Shown piece by piece: positions 1 to 9,680 of a DNA stretch of 64,000 nucleotides (within the stretch, counting starts at the first letter, position 1; the number at the start of each line of letters is the position of its first letter). A program made the translations under genes and the position numbers. Source of the DNA: Dasania phycosphaerae (GTDB lineage Bacteria > Pseudomonadota > Gammaproteobacteria > Pseudomonadales > Dasaniaceae); the NCBI RefSeq assembly GCF_026891035.1, contig NZ_JAPTGG010000010.1:120813-184812 (forward strand), written 5' to 3'. The notes beneath the pieces were generated by a model, which was not told where the DNA came from, ran no database searches, and saw nothing but the letters and a program-made list of their open reading frames with translations.

Positions 1-977
1 AGCATCCAGTGATTAATTTTTTCACTTAGCAATTCCGCGTTTAATTCGCTTTGCGGCAATAACAGGCCCGCGCCATTGTTTGCCAGCCAGCGAGCATTTT
101 CAGTTTGGTGATCATCTATGGCATGGGGCAAGGGAATTAATAAACTACCCACTCCCGCCGCCGTTAACTCGGCAACGGTTAAAGCCCCGGCTCTACAAAT
201 CACCACATCGGCCCAGCTATAAGCTGCGGCCATATCTTCTATAAAAGGCTCGGCCTTAACGCTGAGCTTGGCCTGGTTATACGCCTGTTTTACCGACTCT
301 ATATGAGCACTGCCGGTTTGATGCCATAGCTCTACCCCGGACTTATCGTCCAGCTGCAGTAAAGCCTGCGGCAGGGCATCGTTAAGCGCCTTAGCACCCA
401 GACTGCCGCCCAATACCAATACATGTAGCGGCTGGTTTTTTCTAGCCTGCCAACGCAACTCTGGCGCAACAATTTGAGCGATGTCTTCACGCACAGGATT
501 ACCTATACAACGATTTTTACTGCCGCCCAAATTAATGGGATAAGCTGTTAACACCACCTTGGCAAAACGTGCCAGCAAACGGTTGGTGGTACCGGCCACG
601 GCATTTTGTTCATGTATTACCAAGGGCCTACCCGTTAACCAAGCAGCTAAGCCACCTGGACCTGCCACAAAGCCGCCCATGCCTAATACACACACAGGGT
701 CTAAGCGGCGCAGCACTTTTAATGCCTGTATCAAGGCCTGCAATAATTGCCAGGGTGCTTTTAATAAGCTCACTAAGCCTTTACCGCGCAAACCCGATAC
801 CGTTAATAAATTTAATTTAATATCAGCCTCAGGCACCAAGCGCGACTCTATACCCTTAGCCGTACCGAGCCACTCCACATGTACACCCTGGGCACGCAGG
901 CATTCGACTGCAGCCAATGCCGGAAACACGTGGCCGCCGGTACCACCGGCCATAATTAACACCGCTGGCGCAGTCAT
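1..977 (-). CDS. murG: MurG, undecaprenyl-PP-MurNAc-pentapeptide GlcNAc transferase (partial)
   Basis: MurG adds GlcNAc to lipid I to make lipid II on the cytoplasmic face of the inner membrane. The translation begins MTAPAVLIMAGGTGGH, carrying the glycine-rich GGTGGH loop (residues 11-16) of the acceptor-binding N domain. Later come HEQNAVAG and a C-domain stretch with GGSLGAKALN and ICRAGALTVAELTAAG, typical of the UDP-GlcNAc-binding GT-B fold. The gene runs off the left edge after 325 codons, so only the last few dozen residues are missing compared with the usual ~355-360. Its ATG overlaps the ftsW stop, indicating translational coupling inside the dcw operon. Confidence 0.97.
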   Translation of the reverse strand, partial: MTAPAVLIMAGGTGGHVFPALAAVECLRAQGVHVEWLGTAKGIESRLVPEADIKLNLLTVSGLRGKGLVSLLKAPWQLLQALIQALKVLRRLDPVCVLGMGGFVAGPGGLAAWLTGRPLVIHEQNAVAGTTNRLLARFAKVVLTAYPINLGGSKNRCIGNPVREDIAQIVAPELRWQARKNQPLHVLVLGGSLGAKALNDALPQALLQLDDKSGVELWHQTGSAHIESVKQAYNQAKLSVKAEPFIEDMAAAYSWADVVICRAGALTVAELTAAGVGSLLIPLPHAIDDHQTENARWLANNGAGLLLPQSELNAELLSEKINHWM

Positions 978-2215
978 GATTTAGCCCCGCCATTGCTTTT
1001 TTTACTGACCGTAGCTGCACCCTGGTGCAACTCGCTATAGATACGAAACGCCATGGCCATTAATGCGCAGCACACAATTAAACTGCTGCCGCCATAGCTC
1101 AAAAAGGGCAGCGTTAAGCCCTTGGTGGGCAACATGCCGGTGTTAACCCCTATATTGATAAACACTTGGCCACTTATCATTAACGCTATGCCGTAGGCCA
1201 CATAGGCATGAAACGGCTTAAGCATTTGCTCGGCCAAGCGGCCCAGTTTTAAAATTTGCATAATCAAGCATGCAAACAAGGCCAATAATATTAACGAACC
1301 CACTGCGCCAAACTCTTCTGCATAAATGGCAAACACAAAGTCGGTATGCGACTCAGGCAAGAAAAATAATTTTTGTATGCTATTGCCCAAACCCACGCCA
1401 AACCACTCGCCGCGACCAAAAGCAATTAATGACTGTGTTAACTGATAGCCACTGCCAAATTTAAACTCATCTGCCCAAGGGTCAGAGAAGGCCAGCCAGC
1501 GTTGCAGGCGATAAGGTGAGGTCGCTATCAGTAATACCAAGGCCATCACTGAACTTAAAATCACCAATAAAAACTGCCCCAGTTTCACCCCGGCTAAAAA
1601 CAACATACCAAAGGCTGTGCCTACGGTTACTACGGTGGCACCAAAATCTGGTTCCAACATCAATAACAAGGTAATTAAAAACAACACCACCATGGGTTTA
1701 ACAAAACCCGCCCAGCTGGCACGCAACTCTTGCTGTCTGCGCACTAGATAGCCAGCTAAATATAAAATCACACAAACCTTAGCTAGCTCGGAAGCCTGCA
1801 GGGTTAACACCCCCAGGCTTAACCAGCGACGGCTGCCGTTCACTTCGCGACCTACACCGGGTATTAATACCATCATCAATAAAATAAAGGCGGCAAATAA
1901 CAATAGCGGGCTGCAACGCTCCCAAACATTCATAGGCACTTTATACACCAACAGCGCCCCCACCAAGGCCACCGCTAAATGAAAGCCGTAGCGCGTAATA
2001 TGAAAAAACGGGTTGCCGTATTGATAAGCGGCAAACTCTATAGAGGCTGAGCTCATCGCTACAAAGCCAATTAAAATAAGCGCCACTATGCAGCCTGCCA
2101 TTAATGGCGCTGACACTTGCAGCTCACCGGGAGCCGCTACCGCCAAGGCACCCCGGCTAGCTTCTTGTTTGGCCGCCGTTTTTTGTGGGCGTGTATTTTT
2201 AGCGAGCGTGATCAT
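974..2215 (-). CDS. ftsW: FtsW, septal peptidoglycan glycosyltransferase (SEDS family)
   Basis: This is a polytopic inner-membrane SEDS protein of 413 aa that polymerises lipid II at the septum together with the transpeptidase FtsI. About ten hydrophobic segments are visible after a ~35-residue cytoplasmic N-terminus. The conserved block LPESHTDFVFAIYAEEFG and the C-terminal PTKGLTLPFLSYGGSS are diagnostic of FtsW/RodA. The dcw position between murD and murG favours FtsW over RodA. The ATG overlaps the murD stop by one base (TGATG) and the stop overlaps the murG start, so expression should be coupled to both neighbours. Confidence 0.97.
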   Translation of the reverse strand: MITLAKNTRPQKTAAKQEASRGALAVAAPGELQVSAPLMAGCIVALILIGFVAMSSASIEFAAYQYGNPFFHITRYGFHLAVALVGALLVYKVPMNVWERCSPLLLFAAFILLMMVLIPGVGREVNGSRRWLSLGVLTLQASELAKVCVILYLAGYLVRRQQELRASWAGFVKPMVVLFLITLLLMLEPDFGATVVTVGTAFGMLFLAGVKLGQFLLVILSSVMALVLLIATSPYRLQRWLAFSDPWADEFKFGSGYQLTQSLIAFGRGEWFGVGLGNSIQKLFFLPESHTDFVFAIYAEEFGAVGSLILLALFACLIMQILKLGRLAEQMLKPFHAYVAYGIALMISGQVFINIGVNTGMLPTKGLTLPFLSYGGSSLIVCCALMAMAFRIYSELHQGAATVSKKSNGGAKS

Positions 2216-3576
2216 CAGTGCACACTCTTATTTTTTAAAGCATTCACCGCTGCGCAAAAATCGTCACCGCGCTGCTGGTAATTGCTATACATATCAAAAC
2301 TGGCACAGGCCGGTGCCAATAACACCGCATCGCCTTCTTTAGCTAAAGCCTTAGCGGCAGCCACCGCCTCAACCATGCTGCCGGCCTTGCTTACTTTTAC
2401 TACCGGTGACAATAAATCTGCCAACACCTGGGCCTCAGTGCCAATTAACACTGCCGCGCTACAGGCACGCTGCACCGGTACTAATAAATCATCAAAGCTA
2501 GCGCCTTTGCCTTCGCCACCGGCGATTAAGACGATTTTTTCTACGCTGGCTGCTAAGCCTTCTATGGCTGCCAGCGCTGCCCCCACATTGGTAGCCTTGG
2601 AATCGTTGTAATATTTAACCCCCGCTATGCTGGCAACAAACTGGCAGCGATGTGGCAGGCCAGCAAAATTGCGCAGGGCCTTGAGCATGGCTGCAAAGGG
2701 CAAGCCCGCAGCATGGCCTAGCGCTAAGGCGGCCAAGGCGTTTTCTATATTGTGGCGGCCTACAATTTTCAGCTCTGATACAGGCATTAGCTTTTCAAAC
2801 TGAAAGGCTAAAAATTCTTGCTCGCCCTCTTTAATTAAGCCAAAGCCTTTAAAGTCGGGCTGCCCTAAACCAAAATGCCACTGCTTTACTTCATCTGGCA
2901 CTAAGGGCTTAGATAAAGTGTCAGAGCAATTCACTACCACCTGCTTACAGCCAAAAAAGATGCGGTGCTTGGCGCGGTGATAGGCGGCTATATCGCTGTA
3001 TCTATCCATGTGATCGGGGCTGATATTAAGCACCGTGGCCACTTCCGCATTGAGCGGCTGCGCGCGCTCTAATTGAAAACTGGATAATTCCAACACATAT
3101 AAATCGGGTTCAGGCTCGGCCAATAAGGCCAGCGCGGGCACACCTATATTGCCGCCCACAGCAACGCGTTTACCTGCTGCTGCGGCCATCTCACCCACTA
3201 GTGCTGTCACCGTGCTTTTACCGTTAGAGCCGGTAATGGCGATAATAGGGGCTTTAGCTTCGCGTCTGAATAAATCTATATCGCCACAGTAAGCCGTGCC
3301 CGCCGCTATGGCGCGCTGTATCGCTGGCTGCTCTAGCGATACGCCGGGGCTAATAATTAATTCATTGGCATTGGCTAGTGCTTCATCAGTAATCGCGCCC
3401 AAGCTCACCGCCACATCAGGTAATTCTTGCTGTAATTCTTTTAAACCCGGTGGTTGTTCGCGGCTATCAACGACAGAGAAAGGAATATTTTTACTGGCCA
3501 AATAACGCGCACAGGATAGCCCCGTCAGGCCTAGGCCTACGACTACACAGTGATTGTCTTTAGCGATAATTTGCAC
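2215..3576 (-). CDS. murD: MurD, UDP-MurNAc-L-alanine:D-glutamate ligase
   Basis: MurD is a cytoplasmic ATP-dependent ligase that adds D-glutamate to UDP-MurNAc-L-Ala. The 453-aa product has the N-terminal Rossmann-like domain (VVVGLGLTGLSCARYLA), the ATP-binding loop TGSNGKST at residues 115-122, and the C-terminal block NDSKATNVGA. The length is normal for the family. The start is a GTG preceded by an AGGAAA ribosome-binding site at about 8 nt. A 15-nt gap separates it from mraY upstream, and it overlaps ftsW downstream. Confidence 0.97.
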   Translation of the reverse strand: MQIIAKDNHCVVVGLGLTGLSCARYLASKNIPFSVVDSREQPPGLKELQQELPDVAVSLGAITDEALANANELIISPGVSLEQPAIQRAIAAGTAYCGDIDLFRREAKAPIIAITGSNGKSTVTALVGEMAAAAGKRVAVGGNIGVPALALLAEPEPDLYVLELSSFQLERAQPLNAEVATVLNISPDHMDRYSDIAAYHRAKHRIFFGCKQVVVNCSDTLSKPLVPDEVKQWHFGLGQPDFKGFGLIKEGEQEFLAFQFEKLMPVSELKIVGRHNIENALAALALGHAAGLPFAAMLKALRNFAGLPHRCQFVASIAGVKYYNDSKATNVGAALAAIEGLAASVEKIVLIAGGEGKGASFDDLLVPVQRACSAAVLIGTEAQVLADLLSPVVKVSKAGSMVEAVAAAKALAKEGDAVLLAPACASFDMYSNYQQRGDDFCAAVNALKNKSVH

Positions 3577-3591
3577 CAGTAATATTTCCTA

Positions 3592-4674
3592 TTAACGCAG
3601 TTTTAAAGTTGCCAAACCAAATAGCACCAGCATGACGGTAATAATCCAAAAACGAACTATCACTCGTGGCTCTGGCCAACCTTTTAATTCAAAGTGGTGA
3701 TGTATGGGCGCCATTTTAAAAATGCGACGGCCGGTAAGCTTATAAGAGGCCACCTGCAAAATAACGGAGACTGTCTCCATCACAAACACGCCACCCATAA
3801 TAAAAAATACAATTTCATGGCGGGTAATAACCGCCACGGTGCCTAGGGCAGCCCCCAGCGCTAAGGCACCTACGTCACCCATAAAAATTTGCGCGGGGTA
3901 GGTGTTAAACCATAAAAAGCCCAAACCGGCACCGGCCATAGCGCCGCAAAACACCACTAACTCACCGGAGCCCGGCACATAAGGGATAAATAAATATTGC
4001 GAAAACTCGGAGTGCCCCACCAAATAGGCAATCACCCCCAACGCCGAACCCACCATTACCGTGGGCATAATGGCAAGGCCATCTAAACCATCAGTGAGGT
4101 TCACCGCATTGCTGGAGCCGACGATGACAAAGTAAGTCAGCACAATAAAAAACGGCCCCAGATTCCAGGCGTAATTTTTTAGGAAGGGGAAAAACAGCTG
4201 TGTCTCTGCCGGTGTCACGGCGATATCGTATAAAAAGATCGCCGCCCCCAAGCCCGCCACCGACTGCCAAAAATATTTCCAGCGTGCGGGTAAGCCTTTG
4301 GAGTTTTTCTCTATCACTTTGCGGTAGTCGTCCACCCAGCCCACAGCACCAAAAATGGAGGTCACCAGTAACACCGTCCACACATAGGGGTTGGTTAAAT
4401 CGGACCACAACAAGGTACTGGCAATAATCGCCACCAAAATTAATGCTCCACCCATGGTCGGCGTACCAGCCTTGCTGAGGTGAGACTCGGGGCCATCGTC
4501 GCGCACAGACTGGCCTATTTGGTGGTAGTTAAGCTTGCGTATCATCCACGGACCTAACAGCAGAGAAATAAGCAGCGCTGTCATTACCCCTAAAATACCG
4601 CGCACAGTAAGGTATTGAAAAACCTGAAAAGCGGTAAAATGTTGCGACAGTAATTCTGACAACCAAAGCAGCAT
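3592..4674 (-). CDS. mraY: MraY, phospho-MurNAc-pentapeptide translocase
   Basis: MraY transfers phospho-MurNAc-pentapeptide from UDP to undecaprenyl phosphate, making lipid I. The 360-aa polytopic protein shows the catalytic aspartates in VGWVDDYRK (Asp115/Asp116), the NAVNLTDGLDGLA motif around residues 189-201, and the MraY-specific histidine cluster PIHHHFELKGWPE near the C-terminus. Around ten transmembrane segments can be seen. The start ATG overlaps the murF stop by one base. The length is identical to that of the E. coli enzyme. Confidence 0.98.
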   Translation of the reverse strand: MLLWLSELLSQHFTAFQVFQYLTVRGILGVMTALLISLLLGPWMIRKLNYHQIGQSVRDDGPESHLSKAGTPTMGGALILVAIIASTLLWSDLTNPYVWTVLLVTSIFGAVGWVDDYRKVIEKNSKGLPARWKYFWQSVAGLGAAIFLYDIAVTPAETQLFFPFLKNYAWNLGPFFIVLTYFVIVGSSNAVNLTDGLDGLAIMPTVMVGSALGVIAYLVGHSEFSQYLFIPYVPGSGELVVFCGAMAGAGLGFLWFNTYPAQIFMGDVGALALGAALGTVAVITRHEIVFFIMGGVFVMETVSVILQVASYKLTGRRIFKMAPIHHHFELKGWPEPRVIVRFWIITVMLVLFGLATLKLR

Positions 4675-6038
4675 TAGTCTGTCTCCCCTTGAGTAAAAGT
4701 TGTTGTTATTATTTCGACAACACGCTCCATGTGAGAACTACGCGAGCCTTTCACCAACACGGTTCCCTGCTGGCAATAAGGCAAACCTGCTTGTTGCAAC
4801 GCTTCTATACTGGCAAAAGCGACAGCGCCCTCGCCAAAACCTGCCGCCACATCATTGGCCCAAGGCCCTACTGCAACAACATGATCAATATTTTTACTAC
4901 GGCAATAGCTGCCCATTTGCCGGTGCAGGGCTTGCTCATGCTCACCCAGCTCGGCCATAGCGCCCAACACTAAACAGCGCGGCTGCTCACTTTGCGCCAG
5001 CACATCTATGGCGGCTTGCACGGCATCGGGGTTGGCGTTGTAGCTATCGTCTATTAACGTTAAGCCATCGTTAACGGCGATGACATTTAAACGTCCGGCC
5101 ACCGCGTGCATATTTTGCAGGCCAGTTTTTATCTCTGCCAAACTGGCTCCGGCTGCCAAGGCGGCGGCCGCCGCAGCCAAGGCATTGGCGACATTATGTT
5201 TACCTAATAAGGGCAAGCGTATAGCGCAGTGCTGGCCGCAGGCATGTAAATTAAATTCCGTATACTGCGCAGCGGTTTTTATTGCGCTGGCAAAAACATC
5301 GGCCTGGCTATTGTGCAGACTAAAACTGATACGCTGTGCTTTCGCTGCCTGCTGCTGCCATAACTCGGCATACTCGCTATCGATATTAATTACTGCTGTG
5401 TCTTGCTCGGCAAGGCCTAGGTAAATTTCACCTTTGGTTTGCGCCACCACATCCGTGCTACCAAAACCAGCCAAGTGCGCCTGCAATGCGTTAGTGACTA
5501 TGGCTATGGTGGGTTGAGCAAATTGACATAAATAAGCGATATCTGCTTTTTTAGCGGCGCCCATTTCTATCACCGCGCAATCGTGCTGGGGCTGTAATTG
5601 CAGCAAGGTTAAAGGCACACCGATTTCATTGTTTAAGTTGCCCTGGGTCGCCAATACCGCACCGCGCTGAGCCATAATGCTGGCTAACATTTCTTTGGTG
5701 GTGGTTTTACCGGCACTGCCGGTTAGCGCGATTACCGGCTTATTAAAAGCCTGTCTTTGCATGGCGGCGATTTGCCCCAAGGCTAAGCGCGTATCGGCAA
5801 CCACTAGCTGCGGAATATCGACAGGCTGGCGCTGGCTAACTATGGCCGCTACAGCCTGCTGCTGCGCCGCGCTGGCGACAAATTGGTTGGCGTCAAAATG
5901 CTCGCCGCTTAAGGCCACAAAACAATCCCCGGCTTTTAGGGCACGACTATCGGTGCAAATAGTATGTACTTCCGCATCAGCGGTTAGCTCGCCCGCTAAG
6001 ACGGTATTGAGCTGACTAAGTTTCATGGCCTGCATCAT
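4674..6038 (-). CDS. murF: MurF, UDP-MurNAc-tripeptide:D-Ala-D-Ala ligase
   Basis: MurF is the last cytoplasmic Mur ligase and adds D-Ala-D-Ala to the UDP-MurNAc tripeptide. The 454-aa product has the Mur-ligase P-loop TGSAGKTT (residues 106-113), the central-domain block EMGAAKKADIAYL, and LIDDSYNANPDAVQAA in the C-terminal half. The first two codons are both ATG and the stop of murE overlaps the first of them. A start at the third ATG (codon 5, MKLSQL) is also possible. It sits between murE and mraY in the usual dcw order. Confidence 0.97.
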   Translation of the reverse strand: MMQAMKLSQLNTVLAGELTADAEVHTICTDSRALKAGDCFVALSGEHFDANQFVASAAQQQAVAAIVSQRQPVDIPQLVVADTRLALGQIAAMQRQAFNKPVIALTGSAGKTTTKEMLASIMAQRGAVLATQGNLNNEIGVPLTLLQLQPQHDCAVIEMGAAKKADIAYLCQFAQPTIAIVTNALQAHLAGFGSTDVVAQTKGEIYLGLAEQDTAVINIDSEYAELWQQQAAKAQRISFSLHNSQADVFASAIKTAAQYTEFNLHACGQHCAIRLPLLGKHNVANALAAAAAALAAGASLAEIKTGLQNMHAVAGRLNVIAVNDGLTLIDDSYNANPDAVQAAIDVLAQSEQPRCLVLGAMAELGEHEQALHRQMGSYCRSKNIDHVVAVGPWANDVAAGFGEGAVAFASIEALQQAGLPYCQQGTVLVKGSRSSHMERVVEIITTTFTQGETD

Positions 6039-7534
6039 AAAGCCGCCCTCTTAGCCAAAGCCAAGCGTGCTTGCACGGCATCGTTAAAAGGCAGCCGCTG
6101 CATACCAATTTGCTGATAGTCCTCGTGGCCTTTGCCTGCGATTAATAACACATCATCGTCGCTGGCCGATAACACCGCCTGCGCTATCGCCTGCGCCCTA
6201 TCGGCGACAATTGTTAAAGCATCAGTGTTGGCAGCGCCAGCGACTATCTGCTGAATAATTACATCAGCATTTTCGGTGCGCGGGTTATCACTGGTAATCC
6301 AGACTTGATCCGCCAGCCGCGCGGCCACTTCACCCATTAAGGGGCGTTTGCCCTGATCTCTATCGCCGCCGCAGCCAAATACACAGACTAATTTTTGCTG
6401 GGCGTGTAAACGCAATGCGGTTAAGGCCTGTTCTAAAGCATCGGGGGTATGAGCGTAATCAATAACCACGGCCGGTTTTTGCCCGCCGCTGTTAATTAAT
6501 TCCATACGGCCCGCAACCGGCTGCAAGTTACTCGCCGCCGCAACTAGGCTTTTAAAATCAAAACCCTGCGCGGCCAAGCTGGCGATAGCGGCCAATATAT
6601 TACTTAAATTAAAATGCCCTAGCAGCGAGCTATTTAAGCTCGCGCTACCCCAGGGCGATTGCAGCTGCGCGCTAATGCCCGCTGCATGAAACTGTATATC
6701 CGTGGCATAAACATCTGCCTGGCTGCTGCTAACGCTATAAGTGACTAGCTGCACGGCAGGTGCCAAGCTGGCGATCAACTGCTCCGCAAAAGCATCGTCG
6801 CGATTAATCACTGCGGTTTTTAAACCCGGCTGTTTAAACAGTTTTGCCTTGGCAGCACCGTAGCTGGCCATATCGCCGTGATAATCCAAATGATCACGGG
6901 TTAAATTGGTAAATACCGCCACATCAAATGTAATGGCTGCGACACGGCCTTGTTCTAAGCCGTGGGAAGAAACCTCCATGGCGACCATATCCACCTTAGT
7001 GCGCCAATCGGCCAAGGTTTTTTGTAAACTAATCGCATCCGGGGTGGTGTTTAAACCCGCTGTTAAATGCCCGTCTATGCCCGAACCCAAGGTGCCTATC
7101 ACGCCGCAATGTTTGTGCATGTGCTGCAACAATTGCATCACAAATTGGCTGCAGCTGGTTTTACCATTGGTACCGGTTACACCAATAATATTGTGTTGCT
7201 GCGAAGGCTGACCATAAAAATTGCCCGCTATCGCACTAATGCGCTGGTTTAAATTAGCCACCGCGACTACCGGTACCGCACAAGCACTTAGCTCGCTACT
7301 GACATCTACCAACACCGCTACCGCACCTTGCTGTATCGCCTGCGCAATAAAGTCTTCGCCATTCACAGTCGCGCCTACGCAGGCAATAAAAACATCGCCG
7401 GTGCGTACCGCGCGGCTATCGAGCTGCAAGCCGCTAATTTCAAGATTAGCAACAGCCTTATCCAGCGCAGGCGCAATATCAGCCAATAGCTGTTGTAAGG
7501 TCATCGCTTGTGGGGGCATAGGTTTGGCCATCAT
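6035..7534 (-). CDS. murE: MurE, UDP-MurNAc-dipeptide:meso-diaminopimelate ligase
   Basis: MurE adds the third stem-peptide residue. The 499-aa protein has the P-loop GTNGKTS (residues 121-127) and the block MEVSSHGLEQGR (186-197). It carries the signature DNPR (416-419), which selects meso-diaminopimelate rather than lysine, as expected for a Gram-negative cell wall. The ATG overlaps the ftsI stop by one base. The N-terminus is slightly uncertain because several methionines occur in the first 11 codons and no strong ribosome-binding site distinguishes them. Confidence 0.97.
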   Translation of the reverse strand: MMAKPMPPQAMTLQQLLADIAPALDKAVANLEISGLQLDSRAVRTGDVFIACVGATVNGEDFIAQAIQQGAVAVLVDVSSELSACAVPVVAVANLNQRISAIAGNFYGQPSQQHNIIGVTGTNGKTSCSQFVMQLLQHMHKHCGVIGTLGSGIDGHLTAGLNTTPDAISLQKTLADWRTKVDMVAMEVSSHGLEQGRVAAITFDVAVFTNLTRDHLDYHGDMASYGAAKAKLFKQPGLKTAVINRDDAFAEQLIASLAPAVQLVTYSVSSSQADVYATDIQFHAAGISAQLQSPWGSASLNSSLLGHFNLSNILAAIASLAAQGFDFKSLVAAASNLQPVAGRMELINSGGQKPAVVIDYAHTPDALEQALTALRLHAQQKLVCVFGCGGDRDQGKRPLMGEVAARLADQVWITSDNPRTENADVIIQQIVAGAANTDALTIVADRAQAIAQAVLSASDDDVLLIAGKGHEDYQQIGMQRLPFNDAVQARLALAKRAAL

Positions 7535-9267
7535 TAAGCTGACTTGCGCCCCCCTGCAATAAGCTCGGGCTGGGCGACTACCGCCTCTTTTAATTCCGAG
7601 AGTTTATCGGGAGTTACATCTAATAAACGCAATGCATCTGACATTACTTTTGAAAACAGTGGTGCCGCAGCCTCACCGCCGTGATACATATCTATACTGG
7701 GCTCATCTATCATCACCACTGCCACTAAGCGTGGATTATTGGCTGGCGCCATACCGGCAAAAATGGCGCGATATCTATCGTCGGCATAGCCATTGTTTCC
7801 CACTTTATGCACGGTGCCGGTTTTGCCCGCCACAGTGTAAGTCGCGATTTGCGCACCGGTGCCTGTACCGCCTTTTTCGGTAACGGTTTTTAGCATCTCT
7901 ACCACTTGTTTGGCCTGGCGAGTATTTACCACCCGTGTAGCTTCTTGAGGGCTATCTTTGCGCAGCAAGCTTATAGGCTGCATCAAACCACCATTGGCTA
8001 AAACGGCGTAAGCCTGTGCAAGTTGCACAGGCGTTACCGACAAACCATAACCAAAAGCAAAATTGACAATTTCTATGGGCCGCCAATTAGCCCGACTGGG
8101 CATTTGCCCGGAGCTTTCGCCGGGGAAGCCCGAACCCACATCGCGCCCTAAACCAAAGCGGCCAAATAATTCCCAAATGGATTGTTCATCTAAATCCAGT
8201 GCAATTTTGCTAATACCTACCTGGCTGGACTTAGTTAAGATTTTAGTAACATCCATCACCCCGTAATTGACTGGGTCCAACAAAGGTTTTTTGCCTACCC
8301 GTATATAACCGGGATTGGTATCCACTAGGGTTTTGGGTGTGTACTTACCACTTTCTAAGGCCGCTAACACCGTTAAGGGTTTGACTGTTGAACCGGGCTC
8401 AAACACATCAGTCATGGCGCGGTTGCGCATATGAGCAGGGTTTAAACGGCTGCGGTTATTAGGATTATAGGAAGGCTGATTGACCATGGCTAAAACTTCA
8501 CCGGTCTCACTATCCACTACCACTACCGAGCCCGCTTTTGCTTTGGCGTTTTGCAACATGGCTTTTAATTCGCGGTAGGCCATGTACTGCAGGCGCATAT
8601 CTATGCTTAAGGTAAGCTCCTTACCCGATACCGCCTCTTGAGGCTGATCAATATCGCGTATTACGCTGCCGTGTAAATCTTTCAACACCCGCTTGCGGCC
8701 GTCGCTACCGCGCAACCACTGATCATAGGCCAACTCTAAACCCTCTTGGCCTTGATCATCTATATTGGTAAAGCCTACTAAGTGCGCTGCCACTTCGGCG
8801 GCAGGGTAGTAACGCTTATATTCTTGCTGCCGGTTGACACCTTTTATTTTTAACGCCATCACTGCTTTGGCTTGCTCGGGTGATATATGCCTGCGCAAAT
8901 AAATAAAACCGCGCTCGCGGTTGTCGTTTATTTTTTGTTTGATCACTGATACCGGCAAGTCCAGCAACTGCGCCAAAGGCTTGAGATCCTGATCCAGACC
9001 CTGCATATGCTTAGGGTTAATCCAGATAGAGGCCACCGGCGTACTAACCGCTAACGGCTCACCATTGCGATCGGTAATCACACCGCGATAGGCGGGAATT
9101 TTTTCCGTGCGTATGGTTCTGGCATCACCTTGATTTTGTAAAAATTGCGTATCCAGTAATTGCAAAGAAACCACTCGCCAAATTAAAAGCGCAGCCAAGC
9201 TCGCCAGTAGAAATACTACTAGCGAAAAACGCCATACTGGCATTGCTTGTTGTGGCTTAGTTTTCAA
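7534..9267 (-). CDS. ftsI: FtsI (PBP3), septal peptidoglycan transpeptidase
   Basis: FtsI is the essential class B penicillin-binding protein that cross-links septal peptidoglycan with FtsW. It has one N-terminal membrane anchor (residues ~12-32), then the dimerisation/pedestal domain and the transpeptidase domain. The active-site SxxK is STVK at residues 293-296, the second motif lies in KSSQVG, and KTGT occurs in VAGKTGTVHK. The length of 577 aa is normal. The start is probably the TTG at 9265-9267, because AAAAGG lies about 7 nt upstream. An in-frame ATG eight codons further in is the alternative. Confidence 0.97.
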   Translation of the reverse strand: MKTKPQQAMPVWRFSLVVFLLASLAALLIWRVVSLQLLDTQFLQNQGDARTIRTEKIPAYRGVITDRNGEPLAVSTPVASIWINPKHMQGLDQDLKPLAQLLDLPVSVIKQKINDNRERGFIYLRRHISPEQAKAVMALKIKGVNRQQEYKRYYPAAEVAAHLVGFTNIDDQGQEGLELAYDQWLRGSDGRKRVLKDLHGSVIRDIDQPQEAVSGKELTLSIDMRLQYMAYRELKAMLQNAKAKAGSVVVVDSETGEVLAMVNQPSYNPNNRSRLNPAHMRNRAMTDVFEPGSTVKPLTVLAALESGKYTPKTLVDTNPGYIRVGKKPLLDPVNYGVMDVTKILTKSSQVGISKIALDLDEQSIWELFGRFGLGRDVGSGFPGESSGQMPSRANWRPIEIVNFAFGYGLSVTPVQLAQAYAVLANGGLMQPISLLRKDSPQEATRVVNTRQAKQVVEMLKTVTEKGGTGTGAQIATYTVAGKTGTVHKVGNNGYADDRYRAIFAGMAPANNPRLVAVVMIDEPSIDMYHGGEAAAPLFSKVMSDALRLLDVTPDKLSELKEAVVAQPELIAGGRKSA

Positions 9268-9317
9268 TTACTAACCTTTTTAAGTGATTTTCGATACCAA
9301 TTTTTGTTATCTAGCTT

Positions 9318-9629
9318 TTATCTAACAATTCTAATAGCCGTTGGATCGGGTACTTTCATCGCTAACTTTTTTTTTGCAACTTCTTCTATACGCACTGGCG
9401 AGGCCCAAGTGCTTTGCTCTAATAGCAAGCGCCCCCACTGCTCTTCCAACTCTATTTCATGCCTATACTCACGCTGCAAAGCACTAAATAGCTGCCGGCT
9501 TTTATAGGTGCTGTATATCACCGCTAATGCCGAGGCCACCACCAGTGCTATTAACAGCGCACAGGCAATGCTTTTTTCAATATTGCTGGTCAACCCGTTA
9601 AGGGAATATCCCTGCTGGCTCATTGGCAC
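9318..9629 (-). CDS. ftsL: FtsL, cell division protein
   Basis: FtsL is a small bitopic divisome protein that works with FtsB and FtsQ to activate FtsWI. The 103-aa product has a short cytoplasmic tail, one transmembrane helix (residues ~20-41, rich in Ala/Leu/Val/Ile) and a periplasmic coiled-coil region with heptad-like spacing (RQLFSALQREYRHEIELEEQW). It ends with the weakly conserved segment around VRIEEVAKKKLAM. The assignment rests on length, topology and position between rsmH and ftsI, since FtsL sequence conservation is low. Methionine 3 is an alternative start. Confidence 0.93.
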   Translation of the reverse strand: MPMSQQGYSLNGLTSNIEKSIACALLIALVVASALAVIYSTYKSRQLFSALQREYRHEIELEEQWGRLLLEQSTWASPVRIEEVAKKKLAMKVPDPTAIRIVR

Positions 9630-9680
9630 CCTTTACTTAACATTATTGTCAGTCTTAGCTCGCCAAAACTTCTGTTGTTA